Shown: one piece after another, positions 1 to 8,120 of the stretch | How the letters are laid out: the number at the start of each line of letters is the position of its first letter | Numbering within the stretch: the first letter of the stretch is position 1 | Origin: Bacteroidota bacterium | GTDB taxonomy: Bacteria; Bacteroidota; Bacteroidia; Bacteroidales; F082 | Direction: 5' to 3' | NCBI GenBank assembly: GCA_024279935.1 | Contig: JAJRQZ010000033.1 | Coordinates: 1 to 64,000, forward strand | Length of the DNA: 64,000 nt | Position numbers and translations under genes: made by a program | The notes under the pieces: generated by a model | The model's input: only the letters and a program-made list of their open reading frames with translations | Database searches by the model: none | Told to the model about the DNA's origin: nothing

Positions 1-90
1 AGGAAACCTAAGTTCTTTCAAATAATCCAAACATTGCTCCTCAGTGGTGAACATCTTCTCAAATTCAATTTGATTCTCGGGAATTCTCAT
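1..90 (-). CDS. IS1595-family transposase, N-terminal fragment
   Basis: Thirty codons run off the left edge, starting at an ATG at 90. They read MRIPENQIEFEKMF followed by TTEEQCLDYLKELRFP. This matches my recollection of the segment just before the zinc ribbon in IS1595-type transposases, where a stretch like 'F...F.tEe.CldYL.elRwP' precedes the first CxxC. The zinc ribbon and the catalytic core would lie outside the window, so intactness cannot be judged. The adjacent inverted-repeat-like tail supports the call. Confidence 0.7.
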   Translation of the reverse strand, partial: MRIPENQIEFEKMFTTEEQCLDYLKELRFP

Positions 91-140
91 AACCCCCGAA
101 ATTACTGCTTTTTCTAATATGTGTTAAGTGCATACCCCAG
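1..140 (-). mobile_element. IS1595-type insertion sequence, right-hand edge (partial)
   Basis: The window begins inside an insertion sequence. It holds the transposase N-terminus (1-90, minus) and a short non-coding tail. Read on the minus strand, the tail begins near 138-140 with GGGGTATGCACTTAACAC, which looks like a terminal inverted repeat. The other end lies outside the window, so neither the matching repeat nor the target duplication can be checked. The exact outer boundary is therefore an estimate. Confidence 0.6.
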
Positions 141-292
141 TAAATATATTAAGACCTAGTGTCGGTATGCGAAACTTCAGTTATTTTAATGCCAATACAA
201 TTGACGGGAAGATTCCAAGAATTAGTGGTTAAGAATCCGCCGGCCTATTGCTTTCGGATCCGGAAACCAGAAAGTGCGCTTCGGAAGCGAAA

Positions 293-1342
293 TCAGTTTA
301 TTGTACTTATTTCGCCTATTTGAGGCTCGCTCAGTCTCACGCCTTTCGCCGACGCAGCAGCCCTGGCCCTTTCAATGGGCTCGGTCCAAGCATGCAGGGC
401 CAATTGGAATTTAGCCCAGTGAATCGCTATCATCTGCCTGGCATTCAGGTCAATGCTTGCTTGTACCGATTGCTCAGGCATAGCATGTATATTCGGCCAG
501 TTTTTGTTATACTGACCACATTCTATCATACAAAAATCGAAAGGCCCGTACTTTTCTCCTATCATTTTAAAATGCTTCCCGTAACCCGAATCGGCACCGA
601 AATACAAGCTCACCGATTCGGTTCTCACAACCCAGGAACACCATAAAGTTTTACTTCGGCTAAAAGCCCTGCCCGAAAAATGCCTGGCAGGTGTTGCGGC
701 CAGGCTAATTCCCTTTATTTCAAATTCGTCCCACCAATCGGCTATGGTGATTTTCTCAGGGGCAATCCCCCATCTTGTCAAGTGCGACTCAACCCCCAGC
801 GGGACTAGATACCTGCCGACATTCTTGTCCATCTGCTTTATGGTATTCATATCCAGATGATCGTAATGATCGTGGGAAATTAATACAATATCAATATAAG
901 GCAGGTCGTCCACAATATAGTTGTTCGAGTACTTAAAACTTTTATTTGTAAATGAAAACGGCGATGCATGGTCGCTGAACACTGGGTCTGTTATTATCGT
1001 CTTGCCATTTATTTTAAGCAAAACCGTGGAATGCCCAAACCATGTATGTTTTGTTTCCGTTGCCCCTCCCTTCATGAACTCATCCTTATCGAAAACCCTT
1101 GTTTCTATAATCAAGGGCTTGCCGTTCTCAGGCCCTTTCATGAATGCCATTATAGTTTTAAACATGGACGCATCTTCAGCCATTATTGGAGTTTCCTCAA
1201 GATTCATAAACTTCCCTTCTTTGTAATTCGGCGATTTCATAAATCTGTCAATGCTGCCGGAAGAGGCTTTTCCGCCAAAGGCGGGATAAAACCTCATAAA
1301 AAAATATGCTGCTAAAAGCATAATTACGGATATGGTTATCAT
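293..1342 (-). CDS. Metallo-beta-lactamase-fold hydrolase (UlaG / NAPE-PLD-like)
   Basis: A 349-residue zinc hydrolase of the metallo-beta-lactamase fold. One N-terminal hydrophobic helix (about residues 1-20) probably anchors it in the membrane. The metal-binding motif SHDHYDHL lies at 166-173. It is preceded by WFGHSTVLLKINGKTIITDP (about 101-120), the strand pair typical of the UlaG/NAPE-PLD branch. A further His lies in TPARHFSG, an Asp in GADSGYG, and a C-terminal His in IAIHWAKF, so the metal ligands look complete. Relatives hydrolyse phosphodiesters (N-acyl-phosphatidylethanolamine) or lactones; the substrate here is unknown. It is the last gene of a TetR-led operon, 24 nt after the SDR gene. 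Family confident, function open. Confidence 0.85.
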   Translation of the reverse strand: MITISVIMLLAAYFFMRFYPAFGGKASSGSIDRFMKSPNYKEGKFMNLEETPIMAEDASMFKTIMAFMKGPENGKPLIIETRVFDKDEFMKGGATETKHTWFGHSTVLLKINGKTIITDPVFSDHASPFSFTNKSFKYSNNYIVDDLPYIDIVLISHDHYDHLDMNTIKQMDKNVGRYLVPLGVESHLTRWGIAPEKITIADWWDEFEIKGISLAATPARHFSGRAFSRSKTLWCSWVVRTESVSLYFGADSGYGKHFKMIGEKYGPFDFCMIECGQYNKNWPNIHAMPEQSVQASIDLNARQMIAIHWAKFQLALHAWTEPIERARAAASAKGVRLSEPQIGEISTIN

Positions 1343-1366
1343 AATGATTTTTGAAATTATATGTAT

Positions 1367-2050
1367 TTAGTTATTATTTGACGCCGTGATGTTTATATCA
1401 TTACTCGAAAGATGTCTTTTGGGATATGGCCTTAACGAAACATTTATCATCGACTTGCCGATTTTTTCCGTAGTGGTTAAATGTTTGGGCATTATTTTAT
1501 TCAGCAATGGATAAAACGGAGCAGCAACCAAATACAATGAATTATACAATGCGGTCTTCGACCTTATTCCCTTCATGGGCTGAATATATCCCGGCCTGTA
1601 CATAAAAGCATTTTTGAAACCCATATTTATTATAGCATTTTCTGTTCTGCCTTTCACCCTTGCCCACATAACTCTACCTTTTTCCGATGTGTCGGTCCCT
1701 GTACCGGAAACATAAATAAATGTCATATTTCCGTTTGTTCGCATCAGCGAACGAGTTGCTGCCAGAGTAATATCGTAGGTTATGCCGCTATATGCTTTTT
1801 CATTTATCCCCACCGAACTGACTCCCAAGGTAAAATAACAGGCATCCAAACCTGTTAACTTATGTTCGATGGACGAGAAATCATAAAAATCCTTATGGAT
1901 TATTTCCCTAAGCTTTGAATGCTTTATGTCGATCGGTGAACGATTAATGAGCAATGCAGATTCAACATTAACGCTATCTATGCATTCCAACAGCACAGCC
2001 TTGCCAAGCATTCCGGTCGAACCGAATATCAGGACTTTTAGTTTCTTCAT
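1367..2050 (-). CDS. Atypical SDR / NAD(P)-binding epimerase-like protein
   Basis: A 227-residue Rossmann-fold protein. The dinucleotide-binding glycine motif GSTGMLG is at residues 10-16. It resembles the HTATIP2-like atypical short-chain dehydrogenases. The usual catalytic YxxxK appears as WARVKG, with Trp in the Tyr position; as far as I recall this is shared by Bacteroidota relatives, so it is a family trait rather than a mutation. A classical SDR mechanism is therefore doubtful. The substrate is unknown. It lies 11 nt downstream of the TetR gene and upstream of the metallo-hydrolase, so it is probably part of the regulated operon. Confidence 0.8.
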   Translation of the reverse strand: MKKLKVLIFGSTGMLGKAVLLECIDSVNVESALLINRSPIDIKHSKLREIIHKDFYDFSSIEHKLTGLDACYFTLGVSSVGINEKAYSGITYDITLAATRSLMRTNGNMTFIYVSGTGTDTSEKGRVMWARVKGRTENAIINMGFKNAFMYRPGYIQPMKGIRSKTALYNSLYLVAAPFYPLLNKIMPKHLTTTEKIGKSMINVSLRPYPKRHLSSNDINITASNNN

Positions 2051-2061
2051 CGTTTATTTGT

Positions 2062-2598
2062 TTAAAGTTTATACTTTTTCACTAAAAACTCCATCAGCTC
2101 ATCATGATTATCAATGTCGCCGTGAACCAGCGACAAAAATAACGAACTGATTATCATCATCATCAACTGCGACTCCAAGGCAGGGTTTTTATAGCCCAAT
2201 TCGGTAAAAGCATCCAGCAACAAGGCCAAGGCATTCTCCATGAACTCACTTTCATGATATTTCTCGGCTATTTCATGGTTCATATATTTTAATGAAACCT
2301 GGACCTTCCAATAGTCGGGCTTTGCTTCAACAATGTTTGCAGGAAGCAGTAAGGAAGCCTTCAGCTTTGCCCTTGGATCCTTTAGCAAGCCTGTTTTATC
2401 AAGTTCGCCCTTCATAATTTCCAAACCTTGCTGAACAATAAAGTCCAAAAGCCCCTCTTTATTCCTGAAATGCCTGAATATCAAACCCTCCGACACACCA
2501 GCTTCCTTTGCGATCTTATTTGTTGAAGTACTGTTGTATCCGTCCCTGGCAAATAGTTTTAAGGCCGCATCCAATATAAGCCTCTGTTTTTCCGTCAT
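2062..2598 (-). CDS. TetR/AcrR-family transcriptional regulator
   Basis: A 178-residue regulator. The N-terminal helix-turn-helix (about residues 8-47) reads ILDAALKLFARDGYNSTSTN then IAKEAGVSEGLIFRHFRNKE, a clear TetR signature. The all-helical C-terminal half would bind an unknown ligand. It is the first gene of a minus-strand operon with an SDR and a metallo-hydrolase. A palindrome AGTGA-N4-TCACT (2608-2621) sits between the promoter box and the ATG, so autorepression is likely. By analogy with such operons the inducer may be a small hydrophobic compound that the enzymes process; that is inference. Confidence 0.93.
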   Translation of the reverse strand: MTEKQRLILDAALKLFARDGYNSTSTNKIAKEAGVSEGLIFRHFRNKEGLLDFIVQQGLEIMKGELDKTGLLKDPRAKLKASLLLPANIVEAKPDYWKVQVSLKYMNHEIAEKYHESEFMENALALLLDAFTELGYKNPALESQLMMMIISSLFLSLVHGDIDNHDELMEFLVKKYKL

Positions 2599-2607
2599 AA
2601 TAAATAG

Positions 2608-2621
2608 AGTGAGTAATCACT
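2608..2621. promoter_or_regulatory. Candidate TetR operator (palindrome)
   Basis: AGTGAGTAATCACT has perfect 5-bp arms (AGTGA/TCACT) around GTAA. It lies 9 nt upstream of the tetR start codon and just downstream of the -7 box, where a bound repressor would block initiation. Sequence seen; role inferred. Confidence 0.5.
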
Positions 2622-2623
2622 TT

Positions 2624-2631
2624 CAAAAGTA
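2624..2631 (-). promoter_or_regulatory. -7 promoter box of the TetR operon (TACTTTTG)
   Basis: Minus-strand TACTTTTG matches the Bacteroidota TAnnTTTG box, 25 nt before the tetR ATG. Confidence 0.6.
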
Positions 2632-2835
2632 GTTATTTATAGTTAGTGCTTGATAAATTAACGTTTTTTAATGAAATAAATAAGCGCACAATCGACATGC
2701 AAATAGATCCAAAAAACATTTTCCGTTTCAGATAACTGATATTCTGTCCTTTACATCAGCACTCCCAATCATATACACCTTTTGCCTGTTTAATTCGTCT
2801 TGGGTTTTTAAAGAGGCATAATTTTCAAAAAACAC

Positions 2836-2843
2836 TACTTTTG
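2836..2843 (+). promoter_or_regulatory. -7 promoter box of gldF (TACTTTTG)
   Basis: TACTTTTGCA matches TAnnTTTG. It lies 26 nt before the ATG at 2870. No clear -33 TTTG is seen at the expected spacing. Confidence 0.55.
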
Positions 2844-2869
2844 CACGAATTTCAATAAAGTTGATTAAT

Positions 2870-3601
2870 ATGACGGCATTGTTTTTTAAAGAATTGAGAA
2901 GTTTCCTAAGCTCGCTGATAGGCTACATCGTCATGGGTATTTTCCTCATGATAACGGGCCTGTTTTTATGGGTCTTGCCCAACGATTTCAACATAATCGA
3001 TTATGGATATGCCAGTCTCGACGGGCTTTTCATTCTTGCGCCATTTGTATTTTTGTTTTTGATACCAGCGGTTTCCATGCGTAGTTTTGCAGATGAAAAA
3101 AAGAGCGGCACCGAAGAACTGCTTTTTACCCGTCCGTTATCAATAAGCCAGATAATACTGGCACAATATCTTGCATCCTTAAGTTTGGCAATTTTGGCAA
3201 CCATCCCCACAATAGTGTATTATATTTCGGTTTACTATCTCGGGCTTCCTGTAGGCAACGTAGATAGCGGCAGTTTTTGGGGCTCATTTATCGGCCTCCT
3301 TTTCCTGGCTGCGACATTTAGCTCGATAGGCGTATTTGCAAGTTCTCTTTCGAGCAACCAATTAGTGGCTTTTGTTGTTGCCGTTTTACTGAGCGCATTC
3401 GTTTATATGGGCTTCGAGTTTATTTATTCTTTAGAAATATTTGGTTCTATCGACTTGTTTATAAAATCGTTAGGCATAAGCCACCACTATAGTTCGATCA
3501 GTCGCGGTGTTATTGACACCAGGGATATAGTTTACTTCCTGAGTACTATATTCCTCTTTTTGTTTCTCACCAAGTTCTCTCTTTCACGAATGAGATGGTA
3601 A
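2870..3601 (+). CDS. gldF: GldF, ABC-2 type transporter permease
   Basis: Inner-membrane permease of the GldFG ABC transporter, with about six hydrophobic segments. The cytoplasmic loop SFADEKKSGTEELLFTRPLS is the hallmark coupling segment of ABC-2 permeases (consensus E(R/K)xxGTxExLxxxPxS). In flavobacteria GldA-GldF-GldG is linked to gliding motility; in non-gliding Bacteroidota the role is unclear. I take the ATG at 2870 rather than the in-frame TTG at 2861 because homologues begin a few residues before 'F.KE..SF..S..GY'. gldG follows directly. The partner ATPase gene gldA is not in the window. Confidence 0.92.
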   Translation: MTALFFKELRSFLSSLIGYIVMGIFLMITGLFLWVLPNDFNIIDYGYASLDGLFILAPFVFLFLIPAVSMRSFADEKKSGTEELLFTRPLSISQIILAQYLASLSLAILATIPTIVYYISVYYLGLPVGNVDSGSFWGSFIGLLFLAATFSSIGVFASSLSSNQLVAFVVAVLLSAFVYMGFEFIYSLEIFGSIDLFIKSLGISHHYSSISRGVIDTRDIVYFLSTIFLFLFLTKFSLSRMRW

Positions 3602-3602
3602 G

Positions 3603-5351
3603 ATGTTTATTGTTATGAAGAAAAAGAGAAATATAAAATCCCGGTTGATAGTTCAGTTGATACTGGTAATATTGATAATTTCGTCTGTATCGTATATCAG
3701 CAGCATTATTTTTACCCGTTTCGACCTAACATCCGAAAAGCGATATACTTTGAGCGATGAGACACTTGATATAATAAAGAATCTTGACGACATAGTCTAT
3801 TTCAAGGTTTACCTTGAAGGAGATTTTCCGGCAGGCTTCAAGCGCTTGAGGCGCGAGACCATGGAAATTCTGGATGAGTTTAGGGCATATAACAAAAACA
3901 TCCAATACGAATTTATCAACCCCTCGTCCGAAACCGACCTGCAGGAAAGGAACAATACTTATAAGTTACTTGTTCAGCATGGGCTGAACCCCACCAACCT
4001 TCAGGTTAAAACAAATTCGGGCATGGACCAGCAAGTTATTTTCCCGGGCTGTATAATTAGTTACCGCGACAAGGAACTGCCTGTAGAATTACTTGATGCA
4101 CAGTTAAATACGCCGCCCGAGGCTGTCCTTAACAACTCCATCCAATCGCTGGAATTCAAGTTTGCCAACGCCATTCATAAACTAAGCAGGAAAAAGAAGC
4201 CGACCATTGCATTTATCGAAGGACATGGTGAATTCGACGAAAAGGACGTTTATGATATTACACAGGCTTTTAAGCAGGATTTTGCCGTTGACAGGCTCAG
4301 GATCGATGGGCAGATAAACGCCCTAGTCAAGAGGCGGTTGGTGGATACGGCCAAACAAGATTACAGGATAGAAGCCAAATATGCAGCAATAATTATTGCA
4401 GGCCCCGACAGCGTTTTCAGTGGCAAGGACAGATTTATCATCGATCAGTATATTATGTACGGCGGTAAGGTTTTATGGCTTATCGACCCCATGTTCGCCA
4501 GCATGGATTCAATACAAAACAGCGAGATGACTGTTGCCGTAGAAAAACCGCTCGATTTACAGAGCCAGTTGTTTACCTATGGGGTAAAACTTAACAACGA
4601 TTTGGTTACCGATATCGTTTCGGCCTCAATTCCGCTCAGGACGGGGCAGGTGGGCAACAAACCGCGCATCGACTTCTTCCAGTGGTATTATTTTCCTCTG
4701 GTAACACCTACCTCGTCGCACCCCATTGTCAGAAACCTGAATGCTATCAAAACCCAGTTCGTGAGCAGCATCGACACTACAATTGGAGGTGTAAAAAAAA
4801 CCGTTTTACTGCAAACATCGCCATATTCCAGAACGATGAAGTCGCCTGCGGTTATAAATCTGGGGATACTGCGCCAGGAACCCGATGAAAGGCTTTATTC
4901 CGGGCCAAGAAAAAATATCGCCGTCCTGCTGGAAGGCAACTTCTTATCCGATTTCAGAAACAGGATACCGCCCGAAATAGCCGGCAATAAAGAAATAGGC
5001 TTTAAGGAGGTGAGCAAAAAAACGGCAATGATAGTTATTTCCGATGCCGACATAATCAGGAACCAGTTTCATATTCCTGAAGGCTACCCGCTGCCATTGG
5101 GTTACGACCAATATACCCGACAAACATACGGCAACAAAGAGCTTATTCTTAATGCAATGAGTTATCTAGTTGACGGAAAAGGACGTATAGCATCACGGGC
5201 AAAGGAAACACGACTTCGTTTGCTCGACAAAACAAAGATAAACAACAATAAGCTTTTATGTCAGACAATAAATATCGTCGTTCCATCATTACTTATATTC
5301 ATACTGGCCACTTTGATGATCTGGAGCAGAAAAAGAAAATATTCACGTTAA
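3603..5351 (+). CDS. gldG: GldG, gliding-associated ABC transporter auxiliary protein
   Basis: A 582-residue protein with an N-terminal transmembrane helix (about residues 15-35), a large extracytoplasmic domain and a C-terminal helix (VVPSLLIFILATLMIWSRKR) ending in basic residues. It has the GldG/ABC_transp_aux layout: an N-terminal region beginning FTRFDLTSEKRYTLSDET and a domain with 'PTIAFIEGHGEFDE' and 'VLWLIDPM' segments. It starts 1 nt after gldF stops; an alternative ATG at 3615 is equally possible. Probably forms the periplasmic part of the GldF transporter; the substrate is unknown. Confidence 0.92.
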   Translation: MFIVMKKKRNIKSRLIVQLILVILIISSVSYISSIIFTRFDLTSEKRYTLSDETLDIIKNLDDIVYFKVYLEGDFPAGFKRLRRETMEILDEFRAYNKNIQYEFINPSSETDLQERNNTYKLLVQHGLNPTNLQVKTNSGMDQQVIFPGCIISYRDKELPVELLDAQLNTPPEAVLNNSIQSLEFKFANAIHKLSRKKKPTIAFIEGHGEFDEKDVYDITQAFKQDFAVDRLRIDGQINALVKRRLVDTAKQDYRIEAKYAAIIIAGPDSVFSGKDRFIIDQYIMYGGKVLWLIDPMFASMDSIQNSEMTVAVEKPLDLQSQLFTYGVKLNNDLVTDIVSASIPLRTGQVGNKPRIDFFQWYYFPLVTPTSSHPIVRNLNAIKTQFVSSIDTTIGGVKKTVLLQTSPYSRTMKSPAVINLGILRQEPDERLYSGPRKNIAVLLEGNFLSDFRNRIPPEIAGNKEIGFKEVSKKTAMIVISDADIIRNQFHIPEGYPLPLGYDQYTRQTYGNKELILNAMSYLVDGKGRIASRAKETRLRLLDKTKINNNKLLCQTINIVVPSLLIFILATLMIWSRKRKYSR

Positions 5352-5362
5352 AGAATCTCAAA

Positions 5363-6415
5363 ATGAAAAAAAACCGTTCCATCATAATTATTACGATTGT
5401 TCTTGTTATTGCTGCTGTTGTGCTGCTTATGCAGAACCATTATAGTACATTAAAAAAGCACGAAACCGATTTTTCCGTTTCCGATACGGCAACGATCACC
5501 AAAATATTTATTGCCGACAAAAGCGTAAACTCCATCAGCCTTAGTAGGCGGGGCAGTCAGTGGCTTATAAACGACACGAAACTAGCCAATCAAAAAATCG
5601 TAAACACCTTGCTTTCAACGCTTAAAAAAATCAAGGTAAAGTCCCCCGTTTCCTTGGCAAGCCATAATTCCGTCATCAGGCGCATGTCGTCGATAGGTAA
5701 GAAAGTTGAAATCTATCAGGAAGTTTATCGAATAGATATATTTGGCATCCGCTTGTTTAAACACGAGAAACTAACCAAAGTGTTTTTTGTTGGCGATGTT
5801 ACGCAGGACAATCTTGGAACCTATATGCTGATGGATGGCGCCGAGAGGCCATTTATAGTTTACCTTCCGGGCTTCAGGGGGGTCATTAGCACTCGCTTCT
5901 CCCCCATTTCCGACGATTGGCTGAGCCATGTTGTCTTCAACAAAAAACTCGCCGACATCAAAAGCTTGAGGCTTTCGTTCACCGGAAAGGATTCGTTGGG
6001 CTTTGAATTAAAGATAAGGGATGCCATGGGCAATTATGAGATTACACGCCTGTTGGACGGAAGCAAAGTAAAATCGTACGACACCCTGAAGGTGCTGAAC
6101 ATGCTGACGTCATTTGCCGATTTGCGTTACGAATCGAGGCTGAACAACATATTGCTGCCACAAACCATGGACTCCATTATCCACTCCCCTACCCTGTTCG
6201 AGATTACTTTGGTAGGAACCGATGACGATACAACTTTCGTGAAAACTTTCCAAAAGAACAGGCTTCCCAAAGCCATAGCAAATCAATATGAAAAACTAGT
6301 GCCCGTTGACCACGACAGGTTTTACGGTTTAATAAACCATGACGAAGATTTTGTCTTGATGCAGTTTTACGTTTTCGACAAAGTGCTATACCCCCTGGAT
6401 TATTATTTGAAATAA
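5363..6415 (+). CDS. DUF4340-type envelope protein, third gene of the gldFG operon
   Basis: A 350-residue protein with one N-terminal transmembrane helix (SIIIITIVLVIAAVVLLMQN) and an extracytoplasmic remainder. The segment ITKIFIADKSVNSISLSRRG then SQWLIND resembles the repeated beta-rich units of DUF4340 proteins, which accompany GldG-like ABC transporter components in many bacteria. The open frame extends upstream into gldG, but the ATG at 5363, 11 nt after the gldG stop and directly before the Lys-rich signal anchor, is the sensible start. Likely an accessory subunit of the GldFG transporter. Family call moderately sure, molecular role unknown. Confidence 0.75.
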   Translation: MKKNRSIIIITIVLVIAAVVLLMQNHYSTLKKHETDFSVSDTATITKIFIADKSVNSISLSRRGSQWLINDTKLANQKIVNTLLSTLKKIKVKSPVSLASHNSVIRRMSSIGKKVEIYQEVYRIDIFGIRLFKHEKLTKVFFVGDVTQDNLGTYMLMDGAERPFIVYLPGFRGVISTRFSPISDDWLSHVVFNKKLADIKSLRLSFTGKDSLGFELKIRDAMGNYEITRLLDGSKVKSYDTLKVLNMLTSFADLRYESRLNNILLPQTMDSIIHSPTLFEITLVGTDDDTTFVKTFQKNRLPKAIANQYEKLVPVDHDRFYGLINHDEDFVLMQFYVFDKVLYPLDYYLK

Positions 6416-6424
6416 CCGGGTATT

Positions 6425-7078
6425 CTAGAACTCGGCAATTATGCTCTGCTGTGCTTTTACCTTATCGCCTATGTCCACTTTAATCTTTGCATCTGTAGGC
6501 AGGAAGAAATCCACTCGCGAACCGAACCTGATTATACCAAATTCATCACCTTGTACGGCCTTATTGCCTACATTGGCATAAGACACTATTCTTCTGGCCA
6601 TTACGCCTGCTATCTGTCTTATTAATATGCTTTTGCCATTTTCATGTTTTATGACAAGTGAGTTTCTCTCGTTCAGTTCTGATGATTTCGGGTTTTTTGC
6701 GAACAAGAACCTCCCTGGATGATATTTCGCATAAACCACCTCGCCATCAAATGGATACCAATTCACATGTACGTTGAAAGGCGACATAAAAACCGATACC
6801 TGTATTCGTTTCTCATTATAAAACTCCTTTTCAAAAGTCTCTTCAATAACAACTATCTCGCCATCGGCAGAAGAAAGAATACTATTGCCACCTCTGTTAA
6901 CTTGTCTGTTCGGAACCCTGAAAAAACTTACCGTCCACACAAACTCGACAAAAAAACCGATATAGAGAAAATATCTTAAGCCCTGGACATTAATGAATTG
7001 CGAGACAACAGAAGATAAAACCACTATCAGCATAAAAGATGCTAGTATTACTTTCCTGCCTTCTAAATGGAGTCTCAT
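6425..7078 (-). CDS. psd: Phosphatidylserine decarboxylase proenzyme
   Basis: Converts phosphatidylserine to phosphatidylethanolamine at the inner membrane. It is the short form (217 residues), with two N-terminal hydrophobic segments (about 8-50). The self-processing site is FGS at residues 185-187: cleavage between Gly186 and Ser187 would create the pyruvoyl group. The conserved HVNWYPFDGEVVYAKYHPG segment (about 104-122) supports the family. It follows cdsA by 3 nt, so CDP-diacylglycerol synthesis and decarboxylation are co-transcribed. A phosphatidylserine synthase (pssA) is not in the window. Confidence 0.95.
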   Translation of the reverse strand: MRLHLEGRKVILASFMLIVVLSSVVSQFINVQGLRYFLYIGFFVEFVWTVSFFRVPNRQVNRGGNSILSSADGEIVVIEETFEKEFYNEKRIQVSVFMSPFNVHVNWYPFDGEVVYAKYHPGRFLFAKNPKSSELNERNSLVIKHENGKSILIRQIAGVMARRIVSYANVGNKAVQGDEFGIIRFGSRVDFFLPTDAKIKVDIGDKVKAQQSIIAEF

Positions 7079-7081
7079 CTA

Positions 7082-7894
7082 CTAAATAAGGTTTAAATAA
7101 ACAAAAACAAAAGGAGTGGCAAACAATACTGCGTCGAACCTGTCGAGGACACCACCATGGCCGGGGAAGATATTCCCGGAATCCTTAACTCCTGCATTGC
7201 GCTTCAATAGCGATTCGGCTAAATCCCCGTAAGTCCCGCTTACCGAAATTATCGCAGCCAGTGCCAGCCAGTCGGCTAATGAAAGCTGGGCATAGAATAC
7301 CGACAGGATATATGCCGCTGCCTGAGCGAAAACAAATCCGCCAATGCTCCCCTCCCATGACTTTTTTGGCGAATGCTTCTCAAACAGCTTGTGCTTCCCG
7401 AATTTAGAGCCTGTTAAATATGCAAACACATCGTTGGTCCATATAATCACAAACATCCCGATTAATATGCCACTTTGAAACCCGTCAAATTGATGGCTAT
7501 AGAACAAGGAATTCATCATCCCAAAAGGAACGACAACAAAGATTATTGCTGAAAATGCAGAGCCTACCCGCTTCCAGTCAGGCTTTTTCTGATTATATAA
7601 TTCAAAAACTATTTGAAGAAAAACTATTGGTATCCCAACAACCAAATTCCTGATATCGAGATATCCCAATCCAATGAGCGCTATCAAGCAGTAAATCGCC
7701 AAGCCCGATATATAGAACAAGACTGTTCCGCTTCGCCCTAAATCGATTTTTTGCAGTAAATAAAACTCGCGCATTCCCACTATTGTGAAAAAGGCAAACA
7801 AAATTAAAAACGCCAAAGGATGTAGCAATATTGAACCTATTACCGTGATGAGGAATATTATCCCTGTTATTGTTCTGACTTGAATATCTTTCAA
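7082..7894 (-). CDS. cdsA: Phosphatidate cytidylyltransferase (CDP-diacylglycerol synthase)
   Basis: Integral membrane enzyme making CDP-diacylglycerol from phosphatidate and CTP. It has 270 residues and about seven to eight hydrophobic segments. Near the C-terminus it carries the CdsA signature: SLLKRNAGVKDSGNIFPGHG followed by GVLDRFDA, with the expected K-D, H-G-G and D-R-x-D residues. The upstream SPKKSWEGSIGG motif is also typical. It is followed by psd and preceded by a 226-bp gap with its own -7 box, so it may be transcribed independently of the LUD gene. Confidence 0.96.
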   Translation of the reverse strand: MKDIQVRTITGIIFLITVIGSILLHPLAFLILFAFFTIVGMREFYLLQKIDLGRSGTVLFYISGLAIYCLIALIGLGYLDIRNLVVGIPIVFLQIVFELYNQKKPDWKRVGSAFSAIIFVVVPFGMMNSLFYSHQFDGFQSGILIGMFVIIWTNDVFAYLTGSKFGKHKLFEKHSPKKSWEGSIGGFVFAQAAAYILSVFYAQLSLADWLALAAIISVSGTYGDLAESLLKRNAGVKDSGNIFPGHGGVLDRFDAVLFATPFVFVYLNLI

Positions 7895-7919
7895 ACGAAA
7901 AATTCTTTTTTAACGGAGG

Positions 7920-7927
7920 CAAAAGTA
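7920..7927 (-). promoter_or_regulatory. -7 promoter box of cdsA (TACTTTTG)
   Basis: Minus-strand TACTTTTGCC, 25 nt before the cdsA ATG. Confidence 0.55.
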
Positions 7928-8043
7928 CAAAATAAAGTAAAACGGTAAATTCAGCCCGCTTCACGACATTTTCAAATATCTATTTCCTATTAATCATAAT
8001 ATTTGCTTGAACAACTTTAATCAGCATCAAGACATTACATATT

Positions 8044-8063
8044 ATATTGGTGTTCGCCAATAT
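8044..8063. other. Short perfect hairpin between the LUD gene and cdsA
   Basis: ATATTGG and CCAATAT form a 7-bp stem with a 6-nt loop in the 226-bp gap 7895-8120. There is no T-run on either side, so it is not a textbook terminator. It could be an mRNA 3' end structure of the LUD gene or a protein-binding palindrome. Confidence 0.3.
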
Positions 8064-8120
8064 TCGATGTTCTCAATTAAGCACAAGTTTGTTTCTCTTG
8101 TTTAAGGAATGTGTCTCCCA

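Noticed and set aside
248-646. A 132-codon plus-strand frame over the end of the metallo-hydrolase gene
   Set aside because: Opposite strand to a gene with intact metal motifs; the composition is Arg/Pro/His-rich as expected of a shadow frame.
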